Origin: Solanum dulcamara
Lineage: Eukaryota > Streptophyta > Magnoliopsida > Solanales > Solanaceae
DNA length: 64,000 nucleotides
Direction: 5' to 3'
NCBI RefSeq assembly: GCF_947179165.1
Contig: NC_077238.1
Location: forward strand, 82,241,757-82,305,756
The notes under the pieces are model-generated. The model was not told the DNA's origin and made no database searches. It worked only from the letters and a program-made list of their open reading frames with translations. Position numbers and translations under genes: made by a program. Shown here in pieces: positions 11,034 through 24,177 of this stretch (position 1 is its first letter; each line of letters opens with the position of its first letter).

Positions 11034-12212
11034 GGTGTATGTTGTTCGCGGATGACATAGTCCTGATTGACGAGACTCGCAACAGAATTAACGATAAGCT
11101 GGAGGGCTGGAGACAGACTTTGGAGTCTAAAAGATTTAAATTGAGTAGGACCAAGACAGAATACTTGGAGTGCAGGTTCAGTGGCCTGTCGCGTGAGGCT
11201 GACGGGGAAGTGAGGCTTGGTACCCAGGCCATTCAAAAGAAAAGAAGCTTCAAGTATCTTGGGTCTATTTTACAAGAAGATGGGGATATCGACGACGATG
11301 TTTCATATCGTATTGTTACAGGGTGGATGAAATGGAGGCTCGCCTCCGGAGTGCTGTGTGACAAGAAAGCGCCACCAAAACTCAAAGGCAAGTTCTATAA
11401 AGTGGTGGTTAGACCGACTTTATTGTACGGGGCAGAGTGTTGGCCAATCAAGAAACTTCATGTTCAGAAGATGAAAGTGGCGGAAATGTGAATGCTGCGG
11501 TGGATGTGTTGGCACACTGGGATGGATAGAATTAGGAATGAAGATATCTGAGACAAGGTGGGAGTGGCATCGATGGAGGACAAGATGCGGAAAGCGAGAC
11601 TGAGATGGTTTGGGCATGTGAAGAGGAGAGACATAGATGTTCCAGTGCGGAGGTGCGAGAGGTTGGCTATGGACGGTTTCAGGAGGGGCAAAGGGAGGCC
11701 GAAAAAGTATTGGGAAGAGGTGATTAGACATGATATGACACAGTTGCAGCTCACCGTGGACATGACCTTAGATAGGAGGCTGTGGAGGACTCAGATTAAG
11801 CTAGTATGCTAGGTGGCTTATCTTTTCACCATAGTAGTCGTAGTTTTGCTCATTTGTTTATTAACATTTGATTTCTGCATTTGATTACTACTTATATTTG
11901 TTGGTCCGGTATACTTTGGTATCCTATTTATCTATAGTAGTTAATGCTCCTCTCTTTCTGGTTTGTCCTACCCTGACTTTCTCGCTCTCATTATTCATAT
12001 TTTTATATTGTTTTCGATATGCTTGGTTCTATCTGACCTTTGTCTTGTTTCCTTGTTTTTCCTCTCTTGTTCTTCTCTCTTAAGCCGAGGGTCTTTCGGA
12101 AACAGTCGCCCTACCTTTCTAGGTGGAGGTTAGGTCTACGTACACTCTATCCTCCCCATACCCCACATGGTGAGATTATACTAGGCTTGTTGTTGTTGTT
12201 GTTGGTCAAATA
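11034..12212 (+). mobile_element. 5'-truncated RTE-type LINE, reverse transcriptase remnant with (TTG)n tail
   Basis: The frame 11034-11812 starts inside the reverse transcriptase palm at the FADD box (family YADD/FADD) and continues through [35 protein letters not shown] and [16 protein letters not shown] to [17 protein letters not shown], the usual end of plant RTE LINE proteins. Two in-frame stops (11489-11491 and 11549-11551) break it. A 3' UTR follows and ends with a (TTG)n tail at about 12189-12203. No clear target duplication was found. The endonuclease half is missing, so it cannot move by itself. Confidence 0.9.
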
Positions 12213-14379
12213 TTGTACTCATTTGATAATAGTTGCATATAAGTTAACTTAACATCGAAGTGTGTTTTAATATAAAAAGAGTGATAGTTTAGGTAAGTAA
12301 GAATAATGAATAGTTAGGATATGAAACTCGCGTTTAGGTGTATTTTTTATCATTAACACAAATTCATTTTGGTATTGACAACGGTGAACTTGAACTCAAA
12401 TTTTTGTCATTTTAAATGCCACCTCTAATTCTAAAATCAAAAGTATCTCTCTTTCTTTCTTTTTTTATTATAACGATGATGTCTAGGTCAATTTACGTTC
12501 ATATTGTTTGGATTTTTCAAAAATATCATTGAATACGTCAGATTATTTAAAAATAATGCATTTTTAAAAGATTTAAGGCATCTTTTCACAAAGCCCGAGC
12601 AACATAGGTTTATGCACAGTCGGCCATTCTACTAAGTATAAGTCACCTTCCACTAATATAGATTCTAGATGACTCTGGTACAAAGACTTAGGCCAATAAA
12701 AATAAATCAACACACTTCTCTTTCAACGAATTATGATTCACATGCTATTTAAACATGTAATCGCACGCTTGTTGAATCTAAAAATGCACTATGTTTAAAA
12801 AAATTGATACACACCCAACCATATTATTAAAGAGTCCAACCACCATATTTGTGCACTTTGCACTTACTGTGCCATCAATTGCAATATACCAAACAGACCT
12901 TTGGTTTCTGTTCTTTCACTCCCAAAACTTCTTGTAGATGCCATTTCTAACTATAAAATGTTTCATTCATTGATACCAATTGTTGTGAATTGGAAATTCT
13001 AAATTGTCACTGGCAAGCTCACATTTCCCCCAAAAAAGGTTAAAGATTAGAAAAAAAAGTATATAATGCTAAATATGCATATCCAAGAAGAAGAAAAAAA
13101 AACTAGGTGAATAATTCATATCTGCCTAAACTTTAGTATATGAATTGGATAATTTGATACATGAAAATGGGTTTCAAAGGGGCGTAAGCACGCATAAAAC
13201 CTCTTGAATAGAAAAGAGATAGTAACTCTAGCTCCTTCAGAATTGATAGTTAATCCTATTTCTTTCTGATAAAAGAGTTAACAATTGAATCGATTATTTT
13301 CATATCCATTATAGTTTAAAAAAGGACTTGACTTTAAGTTATTTTCATATCAACTATAGTTTTAAAAGAGGACTTTAAATTATTCAAGAATAGTACATTG
13401 AGTTTATTGACCCTCGCAATAATTGAGATACATGCAAGTTGATCGAATATCACAAATACAAAAAATAAAAATAAAATGTGTTTGGTGATGGGGTGGGAGG
13501 GGAGGAGAGCTGGAGTGGTGGTCCAATTAAATCTGAATCAATTTTCTTGACCATGTGGCTTGTGGCATGTGCTGCATTTTTAATAATTGGACAAAAAAAA
13601 TATATAATAGCATCCAGCTTTACAATAATTATGACCTCACAAAAATCAACTAGTCATACAAAATAAAACTATATAAATAATTCCAAAAAGTGCTGATTGT
13701 GACCCCTCGATTCTTTTTTGTTTTATTTTCTTATACATATTTAGAAACAAACATTACATGTAATAAGTATTAAGTAGTAATATAGATGATATATTTTCTC
13801 ATGGACATGATAATTCCTAAAGAAAATAAACATAATTATAGTAATTTGAAAGGTCAATAACAATCGGATAATGTAAGGGGTACCACATATGAATAATTGT
13901 CTATATAAACTTTGACAGATCCACAGTAATCCCAACAAAAAACTGAACTTGTTTTAGTTAAATTATTAGAAGAATCTTTATCCAAAAGTCCTCATTTGAC
14001 AATCGACTTCAACTTTCTTGGGATTGATGCAAAATTCCAACTTTATTGATGTATAGCCAAAGCTTTTTCTCCGTGATAATTTACATAGCCGATTCTAATA
14101 TTCTCGGGATTGAAGCACTTTTTTGATTTTTTGAGACTTTTTCTCCGGGAAGATTTATATAGCTGACTCCCACTTAACTTTCTTGGGATTAAAGCTAATA
14201 CCAACTTTCTTGATTTTTAGTTGAAGCCTTTTCTCTGTGACGATTCACGTAGCTGACTCCAACTTTCTTGGAGTTGAGTTATAATTTCAACTTTCTTGGG
14301 ATTGAGGCGTAATTGTTATATTGATTTCTCTGTGTATCTTGTGAGATCAAATTAAAGAGATTTAAAAAAAAAGTGAAAA
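12213..14379. other. Gene-free AT-rich spacer
   Basis: No gene, RNA or clear mobile element was recognised between the LINE tail and the phosphatase locus, apart from the degenerate repeats at 13985-14330. Only short chance ORFs occur. Confidence 0.5.
13985..14330. repeat. Degenerate ~80-90-bp array with retroposon-tail phrases
   Basis: Phrases like 'actttcttgggattgaggc' and 'catagccgattc / tagctgactcc' recur four to five times. They match the 3' end common to many plant retroposons ending in TTG repeats; another single copy is near 15560-15605. The array sits just upstream of the phosphatase locus. Confidence 0.6.
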
Positions 14380-14844
14380 ATGGATTTGATTTTGCAAGAA
14401 CATGATGGTATTTTGGTGCCACCTACAAATTTCTCAGCAGTATAAGATAACTGCATTTATAGATCTGGTTTCCCTCAGCCTTCCAATTTCCCATTTTTGC
14501 AATCACTCAATCTGAACTCTATCATGTTAGTCTCTCTCTCTCTCTTTTATTGACCTTATGTTCTATTACTAGAGAAAAACCAATATGAATATTATAAAGA
14601 CAATAAAAAAAAAAGATACAAAGTCGTAGTATTTCTCGTATAGTTGTTTGTCCTTTGATTTCTGTTACAATGTGTTGTCTCTTGTATTTCAACTGTCGCA
14701 CAATTTTGTTATGTCTCTTGTATTTGAATTATCATACTATTTTGTTATAATATATTGTTGTTCTTTTTTAAGAATGCTTTGTCGTGTTTTTCTATAGTAT
14801 TTTGCCATGATTTCTTCACTTCTGTTATTTCTTTTTCGACCTGC

Positions 14845-14965
14845 TTTGATATGCTTTTACTTGAGTTGAGGGTTTTTCGAAAACAATCTCTCTATCTCCC
14901 AAGGTAGAGGTAAGGTCTACGTACACTCTACGCTCCTCAGACTCCACTTGTTTGATATAGTAACC
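14845..14965 (+). mobile_element. RTE LINE 3' fragment in phosphatase intron 1
   Basis: Diverged copy of the LINE 3' end: the 'gagggtttttcg-aaaacaatc' and 'gtaaggtctacgtacactct' landmarks are present, but the TTG tail is decayed. Same orientation as the host gene. Confidence 0.65.
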
Positions 14966-15059
14966 TAGAAAATAACTATGTTAAATTTCATAGACATCGT
15001 AAAAAGAAAATCGATGTCAAGTTAAGTTGACCTATAATAATAGCCAACTCTCCCAATGG

Positions 15060-15200
15060 TGTGGCCTAATGATCAATGAAATGGTTGAAAATCACGAGGT
15101 CATGGATTTTAATTCCAAGCAAAAGCAAAAATATTAGGTGATTTTTTTTCCATTTATCCGAGTTTTGATGGACAGAGTTAATTGTATTAAACTTCATTGA
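15060..15200 (+). mobile_element. tRNA-derived SINE (family 2), plus strand
   Basis: An A-box-like GTGTGGCCTAATGATCAATG and a B-box-like GGATTTTAATTCC are correctly spaced, followed by the 'ttaggtgattt...catttatccgag' body of this family. Target duplications were not identified. Confidence 0.6.
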
Positions 15201-15326
15201 TATTGTAAGTGCATATATATAAGTTAAATTTCCCAAGAAGAGAGGAAAAAAGGAAGGGTCTTTTTGAATGTCAATTTCTCATTCTTCTTTTCAAGATTTT
15301 CTGAACACGAGATGCTTTGTGCATGA

Positions 15327-15446
<120 letters not shown>

Positions 15447-16461
15447 TAATTTTTCTTCTATAATTAATTCGTTTATCGATCAAAGAGGAGGGTTGCAGTA
15501 GGTTAACGATTATAGTAAAATTAATAAAATTAATCTAATAAATAAGTATCCTAAAATGATAAGAATTCATATAACCGACTCCAACTATCTGAGGATTGAG
15601 TAGTAGTTGACTGATAGATATTGTGTTTCGTTGATGCGGTTTATTGGTTTTTATAATGAGTTTAAGTTCTACGTACAGGAGAGTGTGTAAAAAGTATGGT
15701 GAAAATGATAAATGACCTGTTATTACAGAGTGAAATTCACTGATAAGGTAAAAAGATCTTTACGGTGTCACTGTATATAACTTAGATCCTTTTGTAATAT
15801 GATCAAATGGAAGAAATATTAGTTAATTTTCATCTTAAGAAATATGCAGATTCATGAATGGACTATACTTTTGCTGTATATTCTCTAAGTTTAGATAATC
15901 TTGGTTGAAAGGTTGAAGTTTTTTTTCTGTTTAGGAGCCATTGACTATGTCGAGGAGTGCTATAACAGAGGCTTTGAAAGTGTTAACAGGTAAACAATCT
16001 CGAGCATTCTATCTATCATGTTTTTAAGCTCATAGTTACAGTCTATGTTGCTCGAACTCTCTAAAAAATGGCGTCAGGTGTGTGTCGGATACTCCAAAAG
16101 TAGTGCATTTTTTGAGGATATGACATGAATGATGTAACATTTCTTGAAGAGTCCGATTAACATAGATTCTAGTAAATGAATGTTGACTTTCTTTCCTTGT
16201 CTCCAGATGTTAGAAATCATCCCGTTCTTATCCATTGCAAGCGCGGAAAGGTACATTGATTTCGTTATTTTTAGTTATGGTTAAATTACACCGATTGTGT
16301 AAATATATGTTACACTGTTGGTGTATATAAGTTTAAATCCTCGTTAAATATGCTTCTTGATGTTTGAGCTTGAATCTTATCCGATTTGTTTTCTCAACTT
16401 CTTTCCTGTTTGATCTTGACATTGCTGCTTCGAATCTCATTTCTCGTGCTAATGGTTATAA

Positions 16462-16764
<303 letters not shown>

Positions 16765-16767
16765 TGA

Positions 16768-16938
16768 GGCAGCCCGGTGCTCGAAGCATCCATTGTTCAT
16801 ACAGGGTCAGGGGAAAGGCATCACCTTAAGGGGGTCTAGTGTAGGCATCCTACTCTGATATAACTATCAATGATTGATTCCACGGCTCGAACAAGTGACG
16901 TATTGATCACATGGAAACAACTTTACCGTTACTCCAAC
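16768..16938 (-). mobile_element. TS-type SINE, minus strand, abutting the phosphatase stop codon
   Basis: Read on the minus strand it starts GGAGTAACGGTAAAGTTGTT, has a B box CTTGTTCGAGCCGTGG, and ends GCACCGGGCTGCC. This is the tobacco TS SINE layout. The first base after the TGA at 16765-16767 is the SINE's last base. No poly-A tract or target duplication remains. Confidence 0.75.
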
Positions 16939-17809
16939 ACAACTAACTGGAGAGTACTTCATATGCATTTGGTGTTTTTTATAATATATTTTGTCTTGAG
17001 GTCAAATTCCGATTGTTGTGAAAGTTACGACTAGAGAGCAAGGCTATTCAAAAGGATCCTAATGGAAGGGTATTAATTCAGAGATAACATTGATTATTTG
17101 GATCTGTTTGCTGCTTCTTTTATAATGGTAATGTCCGATCCAGCTTTAGTGTACCTCGACTAATTCACGGTGCATATACTTCCTCCCATCCATTATGCAT
17201 AGCGTTGAATAGAGTGGGTATATTCAATTTATCAAGATCTCAAATCAATGACACGGTACAATTGGCACCTCTTTGATCGCTAGGCCACCCCCTCGAGAGC
17301 TCAGGATTGGTATTAAATAATTTGAAGATAAACGACAGCTCCTTTGGAGATTTTCTGCCTTTTTCGAGTTGTCACAGAACCAACACTTTCAGAAATGTCA
17401 AATAGAGAATATTGATGGTAAATCAGGTAATTCCACTCGTATTCATTGTTGACTAATGAACGATTACATCTGCTTGCTTAACACTATACAACGAGAGCAA
17501 CATATGTTCATGAATATTAGTAACATTGCCAACAATTAGGCCAAATTACTCGGCTTGTTATGCAAGTTGCAAGTTCTTGAAATGCAGAATTATCGCCTTT
17601 CGTTGAAGTTATGCTCCATATAGGTTGTTTTCTCACTAACATGTTGGTTCCAATGTGCCGTAGCATCGATTGGTTCCACCTTGATCAAAGGGGATAAATA
17701 CATATATATTTCTAAACCTTGAACTGTGTATGTGTATTATTTAAGTCGAAAGCAGTGACTGCAAAGAATCTATACTGAATGATGTATCAGAAGACACCTA
17801 CCGGAAGAT
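16939..17809. other. Spacer between phosphatase locus and WRKY gene
   Basis: Both flanking loci point into this space. A degenerate family-2 SINE lies at about 17148-17300. The right part should hold the WRKY 3' UTR. Nothing else was recognised. Confidence 0.5.
17148..17300 (-). mobile_element. Degenerate tRNA-derived SINE (family 2), minus strand
   Basis: The reverse complement has an A-box-like GTGGCCTAGCGATCAAAG near 17274-17291 and ends with the 'gaattagtcgaggtacac' stretch of this family. B box is decayed. Confidence 0.5.
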
Positions 17810-20743
17810 CTAGGTCCAGTAATGAATCCCGTCTTTGGCTTTAGGGAGTCTCGAATTATTGTTGTCATTGTTAATATGTTGTGTATTCCCATTTGCTAAA
17901 AATGAATTGGATGCATCATTTGGCAATAAGAAATGGTTATTCAAATGAGAGTCACCAAGACGAGGCTCGTTCTGCCTTGCAGGAAAGCTCATTCGAGATG
18001 GCAATGGCAATGGTAATGGGAAGTCTGGGAGTTGCAAAGGAGAAGCTCCGAAACTCAAGTCCCCGAGGTAACTTGCACCAAAACTTTGCCTTAAATACTC
18101 GCTTCCCATGTAATGCTTTCCATCGAATGGAATAGGTAGAGCTTGAATTTGGACTCTGATATTTGAATCTTTTAGACTTTTTCGAGATGTTGTGCAAGGC
18201 TGCTGCCCGTTGTTCAACATAGATGCTGAACGAACATTTCCTGAAACACCGTTTGTCTTGTTTGTTGTTGGCACTTCATGGTTGTGTTTCCCCTCATATG
18301 TTGTGATTACTGATTTTAAGTCATCTGATGCCCTTTCGACATGTTTCCTCACTATGCATCCAGCACTCGTACATTTGTAGTAGCTCCTACACACGAAACA
18401 ATTCTTTAAACATATCAACTGAGTCAAAGAGCTATGTTGCTAGTACTCTTTAAAAATGCATAAAATTGTCAAGGAAAATTACATACAACTATGCATTTCA
18501 TACCTGGGGTTCGGGTTTCCTTTGACAACTTTCTGGCCATATTTTCTCCAGCGATAGCCATCGTCAAGAATATCAATTTCACTCGCCACCTGGAGGACTA
18601 CTTTTGGTTCTCTCACTGTTCTTGACAGTAAACTTGGTTCAGCTAAATAACCGTCTTTCTTCCTGAGGTCAATTCCACTACTTAAATAAGTTGGATAGAT
18701 CACCATTTGCGTTATAGACACACACAATAACCCTCCTCTAAAAGTTTTTCACACCATCAATGTATTTTAATACTATATTGCTCGGATGCTTCAAAATTGT
18801 CACTAGGTGCTTATTGGATCCTCTACAAGTAGTGCAGTTTTTGACTATCCGACACAGGTAGGGCAAAATTATTAGACACACACTCCTCGGAAAGGTTTTT
18901 ATACTCGTATTTCCTGTTTTTATTCTCCAGGTTACTGATTCCATTTTTAAAGGACGGTTACTTGTAGATAAGTTTTAAGCAGCCTGATGGATCAAACGAA
19001 AGAAAAAGAACGGTAGTAGGAAATGCATACCTTCTTTTTGGCTCTAATTCATACTCATTGATACCATCACCAAGAAAATTACCTTCTTGAGTGGCCAAAT
19101 CTTCATCGTCACCATCATAGATAGCATGTGTAGAAGAAAGCTCATGAGTTCCATCTGATTCATACACATTCATCGATTTCAGATTGTTTGACAACATTGG
19201 ATCGGAGTCATCAGACAGGACAGATGTAGAGGTTGTTCTTTCTAGTCCATTAAAACTTGTAACATCCTTATTGTACTCAAATTGCTGATCATTTCTCCAT
19301 AGTGATGATCCATTTTCTTGGCTAACATATAAATCATCAGTAGTTTTTCGTCGAAGATTTTGAGTTTTCGGATGATTATGACCACCATTGTAGACAATTT
19401 CTATGACTTGTCCATTTGGTGCACACTCAACTTTTTTCCTCACAGGACAATTTTGTTGAGTACATTTATAGTAACTTCTCGGAAAATTACTCCCTTTTAC
19501 ATGCTTTTGTCCATATTTTCTCCATGTGTATCCATCATCTGATGAATTGTTAGGACTAATGGTAGTACTGAATATGCCTCTCTGCTCAAATCGATTTTGT
19601 TTCTTGGTAAATTCTTCTTGTTGCTGAGGGATTTGATTGTTTGTTGACTCAATGCAATTCAAAATTTGAGCAACATTCTCAGTTGGTGTCTGCATTTGAG
19701 GAGGAAATATAAACCAAACCAAAATTTCATGTTGTACATGTTATAATATATAGAGTTGTCTCAGTGTGACCTATACACAAACTACATATAGAAATTTCAT
19801 GTTGTACATGTTATGTTATATCAATGAGACACTAAACCACTGTGTGTGACTTATACAGAAGTTACATACCGAAATTTCATGTAGTACATGTTACATTCCA
19901 TCAATGAAACACTAAATCACCACTTGTAAAGTTGTCTTCGTTTGACTTATAGGTCACTGGTTCGAACCATAGAAGTAGTAACTAATGTTTACAAAAAGAT
20001 AGGTTATCCATATAACACCCTTTGTGGTGCGGTCCTTCCCTAGATTCTATGTGAACAAGGAATGCTTTGTACATCAAGTTGCCATGTTAGACACTCAACC
20101 ACTGACACATTTATGATAAGTACAACTCCATCTTTAACCAGAGGCCTCGAAAATGAAATTGTCATTAGTTCAAGTTATTCCTACTTCACTCATTGGTGAA
20201 CTTTTGTTTCCATTAATTCAATATTGGTCCCAATAATTTCTATCTATCAACGGTGTAAAAGATACTCCCTCCGTTCCTTTTAGTTCTCACAGTTTTCTTT
20301 TTGAGAGCCAAAACGATATAAACTTTAACTAATATTTCAAGATGCATTTTTCATCATATTGATATGGAAAAATCTACAAGTTACAATACTTTTCGTATAG
20401 ATTTTGAATATCTAAATTTTTATTTCAAAATATCGAATTAATGTAATCAAATTGACTCTCAAAAAGCACAACATGACAACTAAAAAGGAACAGAGGGAAT
20501 ATTTACAGATCATTTATTAGATAATTACATATAAATCTTTTTGACTAATTTCCACTTTTGACATAATTATACAAAAAAAAACATGCAAATATTCAAAAGT
20601 TTCATAAAAATTAAACCCAAAAAAATTATGAGAAAAATATATACCAGTGAGCTTGGTTGCATAAACGGAGAATCAAGTAATGCCGCCGGACTAATGCCGG
20701 GAGGTATCGTCAGGAAATCCGTCCGGCAAGGTGGCGATGACAT
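17810..20743 (-). CDS. Group I WRKY transcription factor (two WRKY domains)
   Basis: Nuclear DNA-binding protein that recognises W boxes (TTGAC[C/T]). Exons 20743-20645, 19689-19031, 18662-18504 and 18386-17810 join in phase for 497 residues. The start is ATG at 20743, opening [20 protein letters not shown], whose TIPPG..SP..LLDSP motif is typical of group I N-termini. WRKY domain 1: WRKYGQK at residues 89-95 with a C-X4-C-X22-HNH zinc site. WRKY domain 2: WRKYGQK at 291-297 with C-X4-C-X23-HNH. The intron splitting domain 2 after NPNPR is the conserved group I position. Between the domains lies an acidic, Ser-rich linker ([18 protein letters not shown]). The C-terminal part is Pro/Leu and Asn rich. 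Group I is certain; the exact orthologue is not. Members of this group often act in defence or development and are MAP-kinase targets; nothing here tells which. Confidence 0.95.
19918..20083 (+). mobile_element. TS-type SINE in WRKY intron 1
   Basis: It starts with 'cacttgtaaagttgtc', has a B box GGTTCGAACCA at 19958-19969 and ends with 'gtacatcaagttgcc', a decayed form of the TS SINE 3' end. Opposite orientation to the WRKY gene. Confidence 0.6.
20265..20499. mobile_element. Stowaway-like MITE in WRKY intron 1
   Basis: The ends are CTCCCTCCGTTCCTTTTAGTT and, at the right, its near complement ending ggaacagagggaa. TA dinucleotides flank both ends (20263-20264 and 20500-20501). Length is about 235 bases; no coding capacity. 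Confidence 0.8.
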
Positions 20744-22104
20744 AGCCAGTAAACCAAGATATAACTAGAAACTTGTAAATAAACGTTCACCAGCAATATC
20801 AATAACAACGCTTCAATTCCAAACAAAAGAAGTGAAGTTTGCTCATATTGTCCGTCTCAAATCCATAAAAAAAGAAAAAAAAATGGTAAGTTATGATAAT
20901 TAAGTTAACAGACAGCGTAAAACTGGTCAATCTATCATGAATATGGAAAACTATATAAAATTATATATCTTTGAAAAATGTACTCAAATAATGTATCCTC
21001 GAACGAGTTTAGAATCATACCTGAAGTGTCACTACGTCAACTTGTTTGCCTCGAAAAATCACATTTGGTTGCCTAGCATCATTCAACAATGCTAGGCTTA
21101 TTATTACTAATAATTAAGAGGAATTTTCACTAAACATATTTATTCAGAGTAGTTAAATTTTCACAAATTCTTGTTGAGTGAGTGAAAAGTGGATTATTTT
21201 TTTGTTTATTGTAAGGGGAAAAAGCTACTATAAGTAGTGAGATTTTTAAGTATTTAGTTAGCATAAAAATAGGTTAATTATCTGGTTAGCCTGAAAAAGT
21301 GAGAAAAGAGGTTTTTAGAAGGTTGAGAAATATAGGGATTTAGTTATCTATAATTATTATTTTTTATATCTTAAATTAATTATAATGATAATTATAAAAT
21401 GATTTAAGTTATATATACCGCGATAATGTTTTTTTTTTCATTATTAGTGAAATTTAACCTTTGATAACATGCACGTGAATTCACATTTTTTATCAGGTTT
21501 ATTACCACAGTTCATATTTATAAACAATTTTATTATGTACGTATCTAATATGTTGTCAATGTATAGAACTTGAGGAATATATTACTCGAAAAAGAGCGCT
21601 AATATATTGTGTTTACACTAAATTATATAAGTTTATCATGGTTGAATATTTAAGTAAAGTAAAAGTATATGATTATTGAGGAAAATTTAAAAATAGCTAA
21701 AATTAGAAATATAATCAAACAAAATAGTTATAATTTGCTTGATTACGATTTGTTGCTATATGCTAGAAGGGGAGAGAGGCGAGTGATATTGGGAAAGGCG
21801 GGAGAGAGAGGGGGGACAGAGAGAAGAGAGAAGCGAATTGTATTTGTATATCTGTTGGATAATTGTATATATGTAATTAGTATGTATATGTATCCATGAT
21901 TGTATTTATATATCTGCTGGATAATTGTATATATGAATTAGTATATATATGTATCAATAAATACAATTGTATTAACGAATACAATTTGTATCCAAATACA
22001 ATTTATATTAATGAATGAATTGTATCAGCGAATTCAATTATATCAATGTTGTATAAAGTCCAACATTTGTACAGGTATAATTAATTGTTATCATTATTGA
22101 CAAC
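20744..22104. other. WRKY 5' flank and AT-rich spacer
   Basis: Upstream side of the minus-strand WRKY gene. One TTGACC W-box core (reverse complement ggtcaa at about 20936) could allow autoregulation but is a short motif. A ~62-bp tandem pair containing 'ggataattgtatatatg' lies at 21838-21960. No gene recognised. Confidence 0.4.
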
Positions 22105-22396
22105 AAACAGTACTTTGACTATCTTATTTATCTTATCTTATCTTATTTATTTATAGTAGTCAATGTCTCCTTCTTCCCGTACTATTCTACCATGACTTTC
22201 TCTTCTTTTTTTTGCTATTCCTTGTTTTCGATATGCTTGTCCTTATCTAACTTTTTATCTTGTTTTCCTCTCTTAAAGCCAAGGGTCTTTCGGAAACAAC
22301 CGCCCTACCTTTCAAGGTGAGGGTTAGGTCTGCGTACACTCTACCTTCTCCAGACCCCACATTGTGGGATTATACTGAGTTTGTTGTTGTTGTATT
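22105..22396 (+). mobile_element. RTE LINE 3' UTR fragment with TTG tail
   Basis: Matches the LINE at 11034-12212 from the 'ttatttatagtagtcaatg' part of its 3' UTR, through 'ttcgatatgcttg' and 'gggtctttcggaaacaacc', to 'gattatactgagtttgttgttg'. The copy is severely 5' truncated with no coding part. Confidence 0.85.
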
Positions 22397-23764
22397 GACA
22401 ACAAACAATTAAGAAAATTTCAATAATGAGGCCTTATTTTTTGGGACCTCAAGTAGGGTTGAGTCGTCTGGAAAGAAATATGAAATGCATTTATTTATGT
22501 ATAAAGTACAAAAATTTTAACAAATTGAATGCTAATTATATTTTATCCCAAAAATTTTCTAAATTACAATAATTCCGATTTTTTCAGAACTCGTAGATAT
22601 ATTGCTCCTTTGCCCGTACATAGCAAACAATACATAACTATAAATCAGATTAGATTCATATTGATTTAGTTTTGAAATAATTGGAGTTATTTATCAATAA
22701 TAACGCTTGTACGAGATACATTGTACACAAACAAAGTACATAATAAAAACACAAAATCAACCAGATACATTTCAAAATTGTAGGCATAATTTTGGGGGAG
22801 TTAAGCGCGATGTGGGGAGATCGAGGTGGAGTGATGTATCCAGATGTCAAGAAAGAGAAGGAAAAAGGGGATTTTTTTAATTAATTCAAATAATAGCAAT
22901 TTTTAGAGATTATGTTATTTAAGTCGTGTAGTTACATAATTTTTCTTTTATTTATTTGATGTAAATACGGAATTGCCTTAAAAAAATGAGGAAAAAAAAC
23001 AATTTCTATTTGAAAAACAAAAAGTTTTTTAGGAAATATTATCAAAATATTTGTGTGTGGTATACATATAATTTCGATAAATTTACGTGAATCAAGCAAT
23101 ATGGTTAATTATAGTTGGCATATTCTGTTATTATTGTAACGTCAAAATCAAAATTAATCACTAGTTTACTATTTTTGCGTTACGAGGGTTAACTGATTAA
23201 CTAACCTAAAATTTATGTTTTTTGTCAAAAATATTTTTTTGAAGAATGCTTTTTTTGGAAAATAAGTAGGTTCTTATTTATTTTTGTCTAAGTAAACTAT
23301 ATTATCCAAAAATATTTATATATAACGTAAACAAATACTATAGAAGATGGAGTTAAGGTGAGTGTCATAACGGGTGTGGGATGGTGGGAGTGAAGGATAC
23401 GGGGGTCTGGAGAGAATAAAGCATGTATAGGCTTTATCATATTTTAGGAGATGAAGAAATTATTTTTAATAGATGTCGGCTCAAGAAAAAGCATTTTAAA
23501 GCAGTTCGAAAAAAGTAGGAAGCAAAGAAGTCTTGACAAAAAAAATAAAAGAAAGTATGACAAAGTATGTTGAAAAGAAACGAACAGTAACTACAACAGA
23601 ATAATAAGGTAATCGAAGAACGAGACAAAAAACAACCGAGAATAACAAAAATTAAAAGACAATAGACTACGAGAGTACATACAACTACTGGTATAAAAGT
23701 AGAAGCTACGCAACACACAATTATGTACTAACTTTCTATCCTAATTTATGCTCTCCATGACCTC

Positions 23765-24133
23765 GTATCTAAGGCCATATCATCGCGATCGGTAAGCTGA
23801 AGTTATGTCATGTCTTGTATAATCATATCCCCTTACTACTTTTTCGGTCTACCTCTACCTCTCCTAAAACTCACCAAAGCTAACAGCTCACACCTCCGGA
23901 CTGAGGCATCCGCGTGTCTCCTCTCCACATGCATGAATCACCTTAACCTTACTTCCGTATTAAGTCCTCTACCATCTTATTCTCTATCGAAGTCACTTGC
24001 ATCTTGTCCTGAATATTTTTGTTCCTTATCTTGTCGTTTCTGATATGCCCATACATCCATCTCAATATTTTCATTTCCGCAACTTTCAACTTCTGAACAT
24101 GTTATAGGGACACATGCAATCACATAAAACATC
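23765..24133 (-). mobile_element. Decayed RTE LINE ORF fragment, minus strand
   Basis: On the minus strand it reads pieces matching [14 protein letters not shown] (here SEVESCGNENIEMDVWAY in a shifted frame) and GRGRPKK, in the order of the LINE at 11400-11760. Frameshifts and stops are frequent. The open frames at 23437-23718 and 23977-24288 are by-products. Confidence 0.75.
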
Positions 24134-24146
24134 TTAGCCATTGAAT

Positions 24147-24177
<31 letters not shown>

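Noticed and set aside
24148..24177. (CAA)n as a coding Gln repeat or independent microsatellite
   Set aside because: It is the tail of the LINE copy, fixed in place by the target duplication.
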